This document shows positions 8,322-17,691 of a stretch of 64,000 nucleotides of DNA, one piece after another. Within the stretch, counting starts at the first letter, position 1; each line of letters begins with the position of its first letter. This DNA comes from Pseudomonas syringae CC1557. Its GTDB lineage: Bacteria; Pseudomonadota; Gammaproteobacteria; Pseudomonadales; Pseudomonadaceae. The DNA lies in the NCBI RefSeq assembly GCF_000452705.1, contig NZ_CP007014.1, positions 1,488,001 through 1,552,000 of the forward strand, read 5' to 3'. The position numbers and the translations under genes were made by a program. Below the pieces are notes generated by a model. The model searched no databases, was not told the origin of the DNA, and worked only from the letters and a program-made list of their open reading frames with translations.

Positions 8322-9275
8322 ATGACTCAAGAGCCGATGACTCAGCCGATCGTCGTAGCGGCGCTATACAAGTTCGTCACCCTCAGCGATTACGTTGCCC
8401 TGCGCGAGCCGCTGTTGCAGGCCATGGTCGACAATGGCATCAAAGGCACGCTGTTGATCGCCGAAGAAGGCATCAACGGTACGGTGTCCGGCAGCCGCGA
8501 GGGCATCGATGGCCTGATGGCCTGGCTGAAGAGCGACCCGCGCATGGTTGACATCGATCACAAGGAATCGTACTGCGACGAGCAGCCGTTCTACCGCACC
8601 AAGGTCAAGCTCAAGAAAGAGATCGTGACCCTGGGCGTCGAAGGCGTCGACCCCAACAAGAACGTGGGCACTTACGTCGAGCCGAAAGACTGGAACGACC
8701 TGATCACCGATCCTGAGGTGCTGCTGATCGATACCCGTAACGATTACGAGGTGTCCATCGGCACTTTCGAAGGCGCGATCGACCCCAGGACCACGTCGTT
8801 CCGTGAGTTTCCGGACTACATCAAGGCGCATTTCGACCCGGCGGTTCACAAGAAGGTCGCCATGTTCTGCACCGGCGGCATTCGCTGCGAGAAAGCATCG
8901 AGCTACATGCTGGGCGAGGGCTTCGAAGAGGTCTATCACCTCAAGGGCGGGATTCTCAAGTACCTGGAAGAGGTGCCAGAGCAGGAAAGCCAGTGGCGCG
9001 GCGAGTGTTTCGTGTTCGACAATAGGGTTACCGTGCGCCATGACCTGACCGAAGGTGACTACGATCAGTGTCACGCGTGCCGTACACCGATCAGCGCCGA
9101 AGACCGCGCCAGCGAGCATTATTCGCCGGGCATCAGTTGCCCATACTGCTGGGACTCGCTGAGCGAGAAGACCCGCCGCAGCGCGATCGACCGCCAAAAG
9201 CAGATCGAATTGGCCAAGGCGCGTAACCAGCCCCATCCAATCGGTCGAAACTACCGTCTGCCATCCGAGGCCTGA
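8322..9275 (+). CDS. trhO: tRNA uridine-34 5-hydroxylase, rhodanese family
   Basis: TrhO (YceA) hydroxylates U34 in tRNA using oxygen, the first step to (m)cmo5U. The 317-residue protein has the N-terminal acylphosphatase-like region with [19 protein letters not shown] (about residues 35-55). A rhodanese domain follows, with active-site loop Cys-Thr-Gly-Gly-Ile-Arg-Cys near residue 180. A C-terminal Cys-rich segment carries CHACRTPI and SCPYCWDSL, probably metal-binding. I chose ATG 8322 because GGAGAG lies just upstream; the frame extends nine codons further. The next gene starts three bases after the stop. Confidence 0.93.
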   Translation: MTQEPMTQPIVVAALYKFVTLSDYVALREPLLQAMVDNGIKGTLLIAEEGINGTVSGSREGIDGLMAWLKSDPRMVDIDHKESYCDEQPFYRTKVKLKKEIVTLGVEGVDPNKNVGTYVEPKDWNDLITDPEVLLIDTRNDYEVSIGTFEGAIDPRTTSFREFPDYIKAHFDPAVHKKVAMFCTGGIRCEKASSYMLGEGFEEVYHLKGGILKYLEEVPEQESQWRGECFVFDNRVTVRHDLTEGDYDQCHACRTPISAEDRASEHYSPGISCPYCWDSLSEKTRRSAIDRQKQIELAKARNQPHPIGRNYRLPSEA

Positions 9276-9278
9276 GCC

Positions 9279-9911
9279 ATGTCCGCCCGCCTGATCTATG
9301 TGATGGACCCTATGTGCTCGTGGTGCTGGGGCTTCGCTCCGGTTGCCGATGCGCTGGTGCAGCAGGCTCGGGCGGCGGGCGTGCCGCTGCATCTGGTGAT
9401 GGGCGGGTTGCGCTCCGGGACTGTGGCGCTGGAACCGGCCAAGCGTCGTTACATTCTTGAGCACTGGCGGGCTGTCGAAGCTGCGACCGGCCAGTCTTTT
9501 CAGCACGAAGGCGCCTTGCCTGAAGGGTTCATCTACGACACGACCCCGGCCTGTCTGGCGGTGACCGCCGCACGCCATCTCGACCCGGATCGGGCCTGGG
9601 CTCTGGTCGGGCTGATTCAGCAGGCGTTCTATACCCAAGGGCGAGACGTGACGCTTCCCTCGGTGCTGGCTGAATTGGCCGAGCAGACCGGTCTTTCGCG
9701 TCAGGCATTTGCTGACGCGTTCGAAAGTCGTGAACAGCAGTCTGCAACGGCGGCTGATTTTTCCTGGGCGCAGGACCTGGGCATCGCCGGGTTCCCGACC
9801 CTGCTTGCCGAGCGCAACGGACAACTGGCACTGCTGACCAACGGCTATCAACCGCTCGGCGACCTTTCGCCGCTGCTGGGCCGCTGGCTCGAGCGTGCTG
9901 CCCGTGAGTGA
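9279..9911 (+). CDS. DsbA-family thioredoxin-fold protein
   Basis: The 210-residue protein opens with the redox motif Cys-Ser-Trp-Cys in MDPMCSWCWGFAP at residues 13-16, without a signal peptide, so it should act in the cytoplasm. The rest fits the DsbA/FrnE-like helical insertion, with a cis-Pro loop in DLGIAGFPTLL near residue 170. Cytoplasmic members are oxidoreductases, and some are GST-kappa-like isomerases. The gene starts three bases after trhO, and its end overlaps the ABC-transporter start. The three genes form a tight operon; the partner protein is not evident. Confidence 0.87.
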   Translation: MSARLIYVMDPMCSWCWGFAPVADALVQQARAAGVPLHLVMGGLRSGTVALEPAKRRYILEHWRAVEAATGQSFQHEGALPEGFIYDTTPACLAVTAARHLDPDRAWALVGLIQQAFYTQGRDVTLPSVLAELAEQTGLSRQAFADAFESREQQSATAADFSWAQDLGIAGFPTLLAERNGQLALLTNGYQPLGDLSPLLGRWLERAARE

Positions 9912-11721
9912 AGACGTGTCTGAGGGATCGTCGGCCAGTCGCACCGACTCACTGAGCTGGGCCGAGATCCGTCGCCTCGCACTGCGCCACAGGAAAGCCT
10001 TGTGGCTTGCCAATGGTGTGGCGGTTCTGGCCACGTTGTGCAGCGTGCCGATCCCGTTGCTGCTGCCGTTGCTGGTCGACGAGGTGTTGCTGGGGCGCGG
10101 CGATGCGGCGTTGAAAGTCATGGATCACCTGTTGCCCGACAGCCTGCAAAAGGCCGTGGGTTACATCGGCCTGATGCTACTGCTGACCCTGCTGCTGCGC
10201 GTAGGGGCGCTGGTGTTCAATGTGTTGCAGGCGCGGTTGTTCGCGGGCCTGTCCAAGGACATTGTCTATCGCATCCGCTTGCGTCTGATCGAACGGCTCA
10301 AGCGTATTTCCCTGCGTGAATATGAGAGCCTTGGCAGCGGGACGGTAACGACGCACCTGGTCACGGATCTCGATACGCTGGACAAGTTTGTCGGCGAAAC
10401 CCTCAGCCGCCTGCTGGTCGCCACGCTGACCCTGGCGGGCACGGCGGGCATTCTGATGTGGATGCACTGGAAGCTGGCGCTGCTGATCATGCTGTTCAAC
10501 CCGCTGGTGATTTTGCTTACCGTGAAGCTCGGCAAGCGGGTCAAGCACCTCAAGAAACTGGAGAACGACAGCACTTCGCGTTTCACCCAGGCATTGAGTG
10601 AAACACTGGACGCCATTCAGGAAGTGCGGGCAGGCAATCGTCAGGGCTTTTTCCTTGGTCGTCTGGGGTTGTGCGCTCAGGAAGTGCGCGATTACGCAAT
10701 CAATTCGCAGTGGAAAAGCGATGCGTCCGGACGCGCCAGCGGACTGCTGTTTCAATTCGGCATCGATATCTTTCGCGCGGCAGCGATGCTCACCGTGCTG
10801 TTCTCGGACCTGTCCATTGGCCAGATGCTGGCGGTGTTCAGTTACCTGTGGTTCATGATGACCCCGGTTGAGCAGTTGCTGAACCTGCAATACGCCTATT
10901 ACGCGGCGGGAGGTGCGCTGACGCGTATCAACGAGCTGCTGGCCCGGGCTGACGAGCCGCAGTATGCGGGCGGTGCTGACCCGTTCGAAGGGCGGGAGAC
11001 GGTGGGTATCGAAGTGCGCGGTCTGAGCTTCGGCTACGGCGAAGACCTTGTGCTGGACCAGTTGCATCTGAACATCGCACCGGGCGAAAAGGTCGCGATC
11101 GTCGGCGCCAGCGGTGGCGGCAAAAGCACGCTGGTGCAATTGCTGCTGGGGCTGTACACCGCCCGCACCGGGGTCATTCGCTTTGGCGGAGTCAGTCAGC
11201 AGGACATCGGCCTTGAGACCGTACGGGAGAACGTCGCGGTGGTGCTGCAGCATCCGGCGTTATTCAATGACACGGTGCGCGCCAACCTGACCATGGGCCG
11301 CGACTGCACTGACGAGGCCTGTTGGCGGGCGCTCGACGTCGCGCAACTGGAATCAACCGTTCGTGAAATGCCCATGGGCCTGGACAGCGTGTTGGGGCGT
11401 TCCGGGGTGCGCCTGTCGGGCGGACAGCGCCAGCGCCTGGCGATCGCCCGCATGGTGTTGGCTGATCCGAAGGTGGTGATTCTCGATGAGGCAACCTCGG
11501 CGCTGGACGCAGCGACTGAATACAACCTGCATCAGGCGCTGACAAAGTTTCTACGCAGCCGTACGACCCTGATCATTGCCCATCGCCTGTCCGCCGTTAA
11601 GCAGGCTGACCGCGTGCTGGTCTTCGACGGCGGGCGCATCGTCGAAGACGGTGACCATCAACAGCTGATTGCCGATGGAGGTCTGTACGCAAAACTGTAT
11701 GGGCATTTGCAACAAATCTGA
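9895..11721 (+). CDS. ABC exporter half-transporter (permease plus ATPase)
   Basis: The product has the exporter layout. A six-helix transmembrane domain covers about residues 30-330. A nucleotide-binding domain follows, with Walker A GASGGGKST (about residue 405), signature LSGGQRQR, Walker B VVILDEATS and the switch His in IIAHRLS. It would dimerise in the inner membrane and export a lipid, peptide or drug. The substrate is unknown. The start is a GTG, at 9895 or 9904, inside the end of the DsbA-like gene, so translation is coupled. No dedicated outer-membrane partner lies nearby. Confidence 0.9.
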   Translation: MLPVSEDVSEGSSASRTDSLSWAEIRRLALRHRKALWLANGVAVLATLCSVPIPLLLPLLVDEVLLGRGDAALKVMDHLLPDSLQKAVGYIGLMLLLTLLLRVGALVFNVLQARLFAGLSKDIVYRIRLRLIERLKRISLREYESLGSGTVTTHLVTDLDTLDKFVGETLSRLLVATLTLAGTAGILMWMHWKLALLIMLFNPLVILLTVKLGKRVKHLKKLENDSTSRFTQALSETLDAIQEVRAGNRQGFFLGRLGLCAQEVRDYAINSQWKSDASGRASGLLFQFGIDIFRAAAMLTVLFSDLSIGQMLAVFSYLWFMMTPVEQLLNLQYAYYAAGGALTRINELLARADEPQYAGGADPFEGRETVGIEVRGLSFGYGEDLVLDQLHLNIAPGEKVAIVGASGGGKSTLVQLLLGLYTARTGVIRFGGVSQQDIGLETVRENVAVVLQHPALFNDTVRANLTMGRDCTDEACWRALDVAQLESTVREMPMGLDSVLGRSGVRLSGGQRQRLAIARMVLADPKVVILDEATSALDAATEYNLHQALTKFLRSRTTLIIAHRLSAVKQADRVLVFDGGRIVEDGDHQQLIADGGLYAKLYGHLQQI

Positions 11722-11842
11722 TGCCTGAAGCCGCTACAGTCGTGCGACTGCCCTCAATTCCGGGAGAATCAACTGCCATCATTGCCGAATTTAGCCTAGT
11801 CTCTGCGCTAGACGTTTATTCAGGCATGTTGACTTGAAACCC

Positions 11843-14293
11843 ATGAAACAAACATGGAGCTTCTCCAAGCCCCGTCTACTGGGCATCGTATGGCCTTTCA
11901 TTGCGGTCGCCCTGTTTCAGGCGTTACTGGGGTGTGTCAGCCTTTACACGATGTCAGCCGTGCGCAGTTACGTCGTGGGAGAAAGTCTCTGGTCCAAGGG
12001 CCAGAAAGACGCCATTCATTACCTGAGCCTGTACGCCAACTGGCACGATGAGCGTGATTATCTGAAGTATCAGCGCGCCTTTGCCATACCGCAGGGGGGC
12101 CACGCCCTGCGTGAAGCACTGGACCGGCCAACGCCATTGCTGGCTGATGCGCGGGTGGCGATCATTCAGGGTGGCAATCACCCGGATGACGTGAATGGCA
12201 TTATCTGGATGTACCTGAATTTTCACGATTTCAGCTTCATGAAGCGGGCAATTCACTTCTGGGCCGTGGGTGATGGCTACCTCCTGCAGCTTGATGACCT
12301 GGCCCGACAGATTCACGCCCGCGTCAGTCAAGGTGATGTCAGCCCTGCCGAGATCGCCACCTGGCGCGTGCAGATCAACGACATCAACGAAAGCGTCACG
12401 CCTGCCGCCCGCGCCTTCAGTGATGCGCTGGGCGAGGGCTCGCGATTCATTCTGAAGTTGCCGGTGAATCTGATCACCGCCGTGCTGCTGATCCTGCTGG
12501 CGTTGTTGCGGGTGCGTCGACTCATTGCCCAGCGAAGGTTGTTTGCCGACGCTCTGGTGCTGGAAAAGGAACGTGCGCAGATCACGCTTGAGTCTATTGG
12601 CGATGGTGTTATCAGCACGGATATGACCGGCGCCATCGTATACATGAACCCGGCGGCGGAGGGGCTCACCAATTGGCAAAGCGCCCAGGCATGCGGGCTG
12701 CCGCTGGCCGCGCTATTCAACTTGCTGGACGAAAACGATCAGCGGGACAGTGCGACGCTGATCGACCAGATACTTTCCGGCAAACTCAAGGGTGGCAGCG
12801 CCAACAGCAAGCTGATTCAGCGACTTGATGGCAGCACGGTTTCGGTCGCGCTGGTCGGAACGCCGATCTACGCGGATGGGATGGTCAGTGGTGCAGTGTT
12901 GGTGTTGCACGACATGACACAGGAGCATCAGTACATTGCTGACCTCTCCTGGCAGGCTGCACATGACCCGCTGACCGGACTGGTCAGTCGCAGTGAGTTC
13001 GAAAACCGGCTGCAACGCGTCCTTGACGATATCGGCACAGGCAGCCATTGCCTGATGTTTCTCGACCTCGATCAGTTCAAGCTGGTCAACGATACCGGTG
13101 GCCATGCGGCAGGCGACGAGCTGCTGCGCAAGCTTTGCAAGGCGCTCCCGCAAGGGTTGCGCGAGGGTGATACGCTGGCACGTCTTGGCGGTGATGAGTT
13201 TGGCGTATTGCTGGTCGATTGCCCTCCGAGCACGGCTCACGAAATCGCCGAAGTTCTGCGCCAGATTGTGCAGAGTCTGCATTTTATGTGGAAAGGACGA
13301 CCATTCACGACTACTGTCAGTATCGGTCTGGTGCACCTGGATGAAGATTCTGCCACGCTGGAAGCCTCCTTGTCGGCTGCCGACATGGCCTGCTACATGG
13401 CCAAGGAGAAGGGTCGCAACCGGGTCCAGATCTACAGTGTCGACGATCTGATGCTGTCGGTGCGCTTTGGCGAGATGGCATGGATACAGCGTTTGCGCGT
13501 GGCGATCGATGAAAATCGCTTCTGTCTTTACGCGCAGGAGATTGCATCGATCAAGGAATCCGGCGACGGAGTCCGGCATATCGAAATCCTCCTTCGACTG
13601 CGTGACGAGTCGGGGAGTATGGTCGCTCCGGACAGTTTTATTCCGGCGGCGGAGCGCTACGGCCTTATGAGCACGCTGGATCGCTGGGTGGTGCGCAATG
13701 TGTTCAAGGTTATTGCTGAATGCACCAGTGATAACCGGCACCGGACACCACAGGCGCTGTGCGCCATCAACCTGTCCGGTTCAAGTATCGGCGACGATAC
13801 CTTTCTCGAATACCTTAAACTGCAATTCGCTACGTATGGTGTTGCGCCTGACATGATCTGCTTTGAAATCACTGAGACCAGTGCCATTGCCGACCTTGGA
13901 AGTGCCATTCGCTTCATCAACGAATTGAAAGCACTTGGCTGCCTGTTTTCTTTGGATGATTTCTGCTCCGGCATGTCTTCTTTTGCGTACCTGAAGCATC
14001 TTCCAGTGGACTTTTTGAAAATTGATGGCAGTTTCGTAAAGGATATGCTCGACAACCCGATCAATCGGGCCATGGTTGAGGTCATCAATAACATCGGCCA
14101 CGTCATGGGCAAGCTCACGATTGCCGAATTTGTTGAAACGCCGCAGATCGAATCTGCGTTGCAGGAAATGGGCGTGGATTTTGCACAAGGCTATCTGATC
14201 GGACGCCCCGAGCTGTTTACGTGTGAAAGTCTGTACATTGAGCCCGTACGCCCTGACCCCTTGATATTCGGCGCGCCAGGAACGCTACGTTAA
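11843..14293 (+). CDS. Membrane GGDEF-EAL c-di-GMP protein with PAS domain
   Basis: The protein of about 816 residues has TM1 (about 10-32), a periplasmic sensor region (33-200) and TM2 (about 205-225). A PAS domain (about 245-360) begins LESIGDGVISTDM. The GGDEF domain has an intact GGDEF motif (about 449-453) with an RxxD inhibitory site five residues before it. The EAL domain starts at about 575. Its catalytic glutamate lies in Glu-Ile-Leu-Leu-Arg, and later ligands (Asn in NLSGSS, FEITET, DDFCSG, LKIDGSF, AEFVET, AQGYLIG) are kept. Both synthesis and hydrolysis of c-di-GMP are therefore possible. The ATG at 11843 is preferred over a TTG three codons up. undA follows 32 bases later. Confidence 0.9.
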   Translation: MKQTWSFSKPRLLGIVWPFIAVALFQALLGCVSLYTMSAVRSYVVGESLWSKGQKDAIHYLSLYANWHDERDYLKYQRAFAIPQGGHALREALDRPTPLLADARVAIIQGGNHPDDVNGIIWMYLNFHDFSFMKRAIHFWAVGDGYLLQLDDLARQIHARVSQGDVSPAEIATWRVQINDINESVTPAARAFSDALGEGSRFILKLPVNLITAVLLILLALLRVRRLIAQRRLFADALVLEKERAQITLESIGDGVISTDMTGAIVYMNPAAEGLTNWQSAQACGLPLAALFNLLDENDQRDSATLIDQILSGKLKGGSANSKLIQRLDGSTVSVALVGTPIYADGMVSGAVLVLHDMTQEHQYIADLSWQAAHDPLTGLVSRSEFENRLQRVLDDIGTGSHCLMFLDLDQFKLVNDTGGHAAGDELLRKLCKALPQGLREGDTLARLGGDEFGVLLVDCPPSTAHEIAEVLRQIVQSLHFMWKGRPFTTTVSIGLVHLDEDSATLEASLSAADMACYMAKEKGRNRVQIYSVDDLMLSVRFGEMAWIQRLRVAIDENRFCLYAQEIASIKESGDGVRHIEILLRLRDESGSMVAPDSFIPAAERYGLMSTLDRWVVRNVFKVIAECTSDNRHRTPQALCAINLSGSSIGDDTFLEYLKLQFATYGVAPDMICFEITETSAIADLGSAIRFINELKALGCLFSLDDFCSGMSSFAYLKHLPVDFLKIDGSFVKDMLDNPINRAMVEVINNIGHVMGKLTIAEFVETPQIESALQEMGVDFAQGYLIGRPELFTCESLYIEPVRPDPLIFGAPGTLR

Positions 14294-14325
14294 ATCAGTC
14301 GCAACCTTTTATAAGGAGCTACACA

Positions 14326-15111
14326 GTGATCGACACTTTCGAGAGAACCGGTCCGCTCATGGAAGCCAGTAGTTATCCGGCCTGGGCGCAGCAACTGATC
14401 AAGGATTGCAGCGCTGCCAAGGCGCGCGTGGTCGAGCACGAGCTGTATCAGCAGATGCGTGATGCCACGCTCAGTCCTGCGATCATGCGCCAGTACCTGA
14501 TCGGTGGATGGCCGGTAGTCGAGCAGTTTGCGGTGTACATGGCCAAGAACCTCACCAAGACCCGTTTTGGTCGTCACCCCGGTGAAGACATGGCGCGGCG
14601 CTGGCTGATGCGTAATATTCGCGTTGAACTCAATCATGCCGACTACTGGGTGAACTGGTGCGCTGCCCATGGTGTAACCCTTGAGGATCTGCACGATCAG
14701 CGGGTGGCTCCCGAGCTGCATGCGTTGAGCCACTGGTGCTGGCAGACCAGCTCTTCGGATTCGCTGGCGGTTGCCATGGCGGCCACTAACTACGCAATCG
14801 AAGGGGCAACCGGTGAGTGGTCGGCGGTGGTGTGTTCGACGGGCGTCTACGCGGAGGCGTTTCCCGAAGAGACCCGCAAGAAAGCCATGAAATGGCTCAA
14901 GATGCATGCTCAATACGATGATGCGCATCCTTGGGAGGCGCTGGAAATCATCTGCACATTGGTGGGTAACAATCCAGGTACACAGTTGCAGGCTGAACTG
15001 CGTCAGGCGACCACCAAGAGCTATGACTATATGTATCTGTTTCTGGAGCGCTGCATGCAGCTGGAAAAGGCCAAGTCCCCACGCGGGCGTGTTGCCGCGC
15101 TGGAAGTATAA
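14326..15111 (+). CDS. undA: UndA-type non-heme iron fatty-acid decarboxylase (1-undecene)
   Basis: The protein has the TenA/PqqC heme-oxygenase-like helical fold and is 261 residues long. It carries a full metal-ligand set: Glu101-x2-His104, Glu159, and His194-x3-Asp198-x2-His201, with Glu66 as a possible further ligand. This is the pattern of HO-like diiron oxidases. UndA of pseudomonads, which converts lauric acid to the volatile 1-undecene with loss of CO2, has this length and, as I recall, ligands at the same numbers. Annotation as a TenA regulator would therefore be misleading. The start is GTG 14326 behind AGGAG. It directly follows the GGDEF-EAL gene and may share its transcript. Confidence 0.82.
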   Translation: MIDTFERTGPLMEASSYPAWAQQLIKDCSAAKARVVEHELYQQMRDATLSPAIMRQYLIGGWPVVEQFAVYMAKNLTKTRFGRHPGEDMARRWLMRNIRVELNHADYWVNWCAAHGVTLEDLHDQRVAPELHALSHWCWQTSSSDSLAVAMAATNYAIEGATGEWSAVVCSTGVYAEAFPEETRKKAMKWLKMHAQYDDAHPWEALEIICTLVGNNPGTQLQAELRQATTKSYDYMYLFLERCMQLEKAKSPRGRVAALEV

Positions 15112-15136
15112 GGGCAGGCAGGGCAGAGGGGTGTTG

Positions 15137-16063
15137 CTAGCTGGCCATGGCGAGACAATTGCGACCCTGACGCTTGGCGACGTAAAGCGCGTTGTCGGCG
15201 CGGCGCAGCAGGCTGTCGGCGGTTTCCGTTGGTAGCAGTGTCGAGCAGCCAAGGCTGACCGTCATGTTCAGCGCCGGATCCAGCTCGCGAAACTCAAGGC
15301 TGCGAACCGCCCCGCGCAGTCGCTCGCCGACCATCTGGGCCGCGTCGGCGCTGGTGTTCGACAGAATGACGACAAACTCTTCTCCGCCGTAGCGGAACAC
15401 CCGGTCGATATTGCGTAGCTGTGCTTTCAGGCTGTGCGCGACTGTTTTCAGTACTTCATCGCCCGTGTAATGACCGTAATCGTCGTTCACTCGCTTGAAA
15501 TGATCGATATCCAGCATCAGCAACGATAACGGCTGCTTGTGACGGCGCGATACTTCGATTTCCCGGTCCAGACTCTGATCCATTGCAATGCGATTGCCGG
15601 CATTGGTCAGCGGATCCCGAAGCGCGCTCTGAGTGGCAATGCGGTACAAAAGCGCGTTAAGCAGCGGGTACAGCAGGCAGACCAGCAGTGACTCCATATC
15701 ACTCAACTGGCGGCTGTCAAAAGGTTGCGTGCTTTGGAATTCCACCTCGCCTATACACTCGCCTTCGTGACACAGGCGGAAATTGGTCCTGTGGCACGAG
15801 GTTTCGCCCAGGCGCAGGTGCAAGTCGCTTTCAACGTGACGATAGACCAGGCCGCTCAGGGGCAGAAGTCGTTGTACGCCCTGATAGAACAGCGTGAGTA
15901 TCCGCTCTGCTTCCAGGCTGGTTTGCAGTTGACGCCCGAGCTGGTAAACCAGCTCGGGCAGTGACGGGGGTGGCAGTACTGCATTGGGCCGATTTCGAAA
16001 GCCGAGTCGCTGCAGTTCAGCCGTATCGAAATCGATCGCATGGGTCTGGTCAGGACAACTCAT
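15137..16063 (-). CDS. Diguanylate cyclase with N-terminal GAF-like sensor
   Basis: The 308-residue protein has an N-terminal region (about 25-140) that looks GAF-like and no membrane span. A GGDEF domain (about 145-305) follows, with intact Gly-Gly-Glu-Glu-Phe and an RxxD product-inhibition site (Arg-Asn-Ile-Asp) five residues upstream. It should be an active cytosolic c-di-GMP synthase with feedback control. The start at 16063 is chosen because AGGAG lies seven bases upstream; the frame extends six codons further. It is convergent with undA, with 25 bases between stops. The ligand of the sensor part is unknown. Confidence 0.9.
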   Translation of the reverse strand: MSCPDQTHAIDFDTAELQRLGFRNRPNAVLPPPSLPELVYQLGRQLQTSLEAERILTLFYQGVQRLLPLSGLVYRHVESDLHLRLGETSCHRTNFRLCHEGECIGEVEFQSTQPFDSRQLSDMESLLVCLLYPLLNALLYRIATQSALRDPLTNAGNRIAMDQSLDREIEVSRRHKQPLSLLMLDIDHFKRVNDDYGHYTGDEVLKTVAHSLKAQLRNIDRVFRYGGEEFVVILSNTSADAAQMVGERLRGAVRSLEFRELDPALNMTVSLGCSTLLPTETADSLLRRADNALYVAKRQGRNCLAMAS

Positions 16064-16248
16064 CTCATCGCTCCTCAGCACATATCGCTGGCTTGGCTGG
16101 GTTAGAGCGACACTCCGGTCGTTCGGTTCAGTTATACGGGGATATTAAAAATCAATGGCTTGGCAAACTCTGACTGTCTGACAGCGCCAGTTTTCTGACC
16201 CTGTTCGAGCTGCAATTCGGCATGCCTGTCATCTGCGTTGTATTCAAG

Positions 16249-16989
16249 TTACTGGGCATTCAGAGCCTGTCCGTTGATACCTTTGCTGTCCGGTCCCATC
16301 AGGTACAGGTAAACCGGCATGATCTCGTCGGGTGTCGGATTGTTCAGCGGGTTCTCGTCCGGGTAGGCCAATGCGCGCATGTCAGTGCGAGTCGCGCCGG
16401 GGTTGATGCTATTGGCGCGAACCGTCGTGACGCCCTTCAGTTCGTCCGCCAGGGTCTGCATCAGGCCTTCGGTGGCGAACTTCGATACGCCATAGGCGCC
16501 CCATTGCGCGCGCCCCTTGCGGCCGACACTGCTGGACGTGAAGGCTATCGAGGCATCTGCCGAGCGTTTGAGCAAGGGCAGCAGTGCCTGGGTCAGCAGG
16601 AACGTGGCGTTGACGTTGACGTGCATGACTTGGATGAAGTCTTCGCCGGGGAATTGCTCCAGCGGGGTACGCGGGCCAATGATCGACGCGTTGTGCAGAA
16701 GGCCGTCGAGGCGGCCGAATTTGTTTTCTATCATTATCGCCAGATCGCGATACTGGGTCGGTCCGGCGCTTTCCAGATCGAACGCAATGACCATTGGCTG
16801 TGGCTGGCCGGCGGCTTTGATCTGCTCGCCGACCCGGTCCAGATTGGCTTCGGTCTTGCCCGACAGCAAGACGGTTGCACCAAGGGCTGCGTAGTGTCGG
16901 GCAGCCGCGGCGCCGATGCCACGACCGGCTCCGGTCACCAGAATGATCCGGTCTTCCAGCAGTCCGGGGCGGGCGGAATAGTCAAACAT
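16249..16989 (-). CDS. YciK-type short-chain dehydrogenase/reductase
   Basis: This 246-residue SDR has the cofactor motif Thr-Gly-Ala-Gly-Arg-Gly-Ile-Gly near residue 20. The Asn-Ala-Ser after strand 4 (LLHNASIIG) and the catalytic Ser (TSSSVGRKG) and Tyr-x3-Lys (YGVSK) are also present. The sequence resembles E. coli YciK, whose substrate is not established. The ATG at 16989 is preferred because GAGG lies six bases upstream; an in-frame GTG at 17001 overlaps it. The gene is last in the leftward run mtaD-ubiG-mupP-SDR. The 27-base gap to mupP suggests co-transcription. Confidence 0.88.
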   Translation of the reverse strand: MFDYSARPGLLEDRIILVTGAGRGIGAAAARHYAALGATVLLSGKTEANLDRVGEQIKAAGQPQPMVIAFDLESAGPTQYRDLAIMIENKFGRLDGLLHNASIIGPRTPLEQFPGEDFIQVMHVNVNATFLLTQALLPLLKRSADASIAFTSSSVGRKGRAQWGAYGVSKFATEGLMQTLADELKGVTTVRANSINPGATRTDMRALAYPDENPLNNPTPDEIMPVYLYLMGPDSKGINGQALNAQ

Positions 16990-17016
16990 GTAAGGCCTCA
17001 CGTGTTGGTGTGCTGT

Positions 17017-17688
17017 TCAACAGCTGCACAGCGCGTTGTCCAGCACCTTGCGCAGTTCCAGTGGATGATCGACGACGACATCTGCGCCCCAGTGATCCGG
17101 ATTGTCCTCGGGGTGGATGTAGCCGTAGCGCACCGCAGCGGTTCGGGTGCCTGCATCCCGCCCGGATTCGATGTCGCGCAGGTCATCGCCGACGAACAGG
17201 ACGCTGGCCGGGTCCAGGTCGAGCATCTTGCAGGCCAGAATCATCGGTTCAGGGTGCGGTTTGCTGTGCGTGACGTGATCCGGGCAGATCAGCACGGCCG
17301 AACGCTCGGACAGCTTGAGTCGTTCCATGATCGGCTGGGCGAAACGCACCGGCTTGTTGGTCACGACGCCCCAGATCAGACCGGCCTTTTCGATGTCGGC
17401 CAGCAGCTCGGGCATGCCGTCGAACAACGTGCTGTGAACGGCGCAGTCGCGCTGGTAGCGCTCCAGAAACTCCAGGCGCAATGCCTCAAACTCTGGCTTG
17501 TCGGGAGACATCGCAAAGGTCGCGGCGACCATGGCCTTGGCGCCCCCTGATATCTCGTCGCGAATCCGTTTGTCCGGTACTGCGGGAAGGCCGCGGTCAG
17601 CCAGCATCGCCTGTGCAATGGCGATGAAGTCCGGCGCGGTGTCGAGCAAAGTGCCGTCCATGTCAAATAAGACCGCTCTCAAGCGCAT
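17017..17688 (-). CDS. mupP: N-acetylmuramic acid 6-phosphate phosphatase (HAD family)
   Basis: MupP dephosphorylates MurNAc-6-phosphate in the Pseudomonas cell-wall recycling route that feeds AmgK and MurU, bypassing de novo UDP-MurNAc synthesis. The 223-residue HAD enzyme has the nucleophile motif Asp-Met-Asp-Gly-Thr (residues 9-13), motif II in VVTNK, the Lys in KPHPEP and the acidic motif GDDLRD. Such genes were long annotated as phosphoglycolate phosphatase (gph). Placement between ubiG and a YciK-type SDR is the arrangement I recall for mupP, and this decides the call. Stop and start of mupP and ubiG are three bases apart. Confidence 0.88.
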   Translation of the reverse strand: MRLRAVLFDMDGTLLDTAPDFIAIAQAMLADRGLPAVPDKRIRDEISGGAKAMVAATFAMSPDKPEFEALRLEFLERYQRDCAVHSTLFDGMPELLADIEKAGLIWGVVTNKPVRFAQPIMERLKLSERSAVLICPDHVTHSKPHPEPMILACKMLDLDPASVLFVGDDLRDIESGRDAGTRTAAVRYGYIHPEDNPDHWGADVVVDHPLELRKVLDNALCSC

Positions 17689-17691
17689 GGC

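Noticed and set aside
8364..10121. A 585-codon leftward frame across trhO, the DsbA gene and the ABC gene
   Set aside because: It covers parts of three well-supported genes on the other strand and shows low-complexity, His/Gln/Arg-rich sequence.
16222..17550. A 442-codon rightward frame opposite the SDR and mupP genes
   Set aside because: The minus strand carries two complete enzymes with intact motifs; this frame has no domain.
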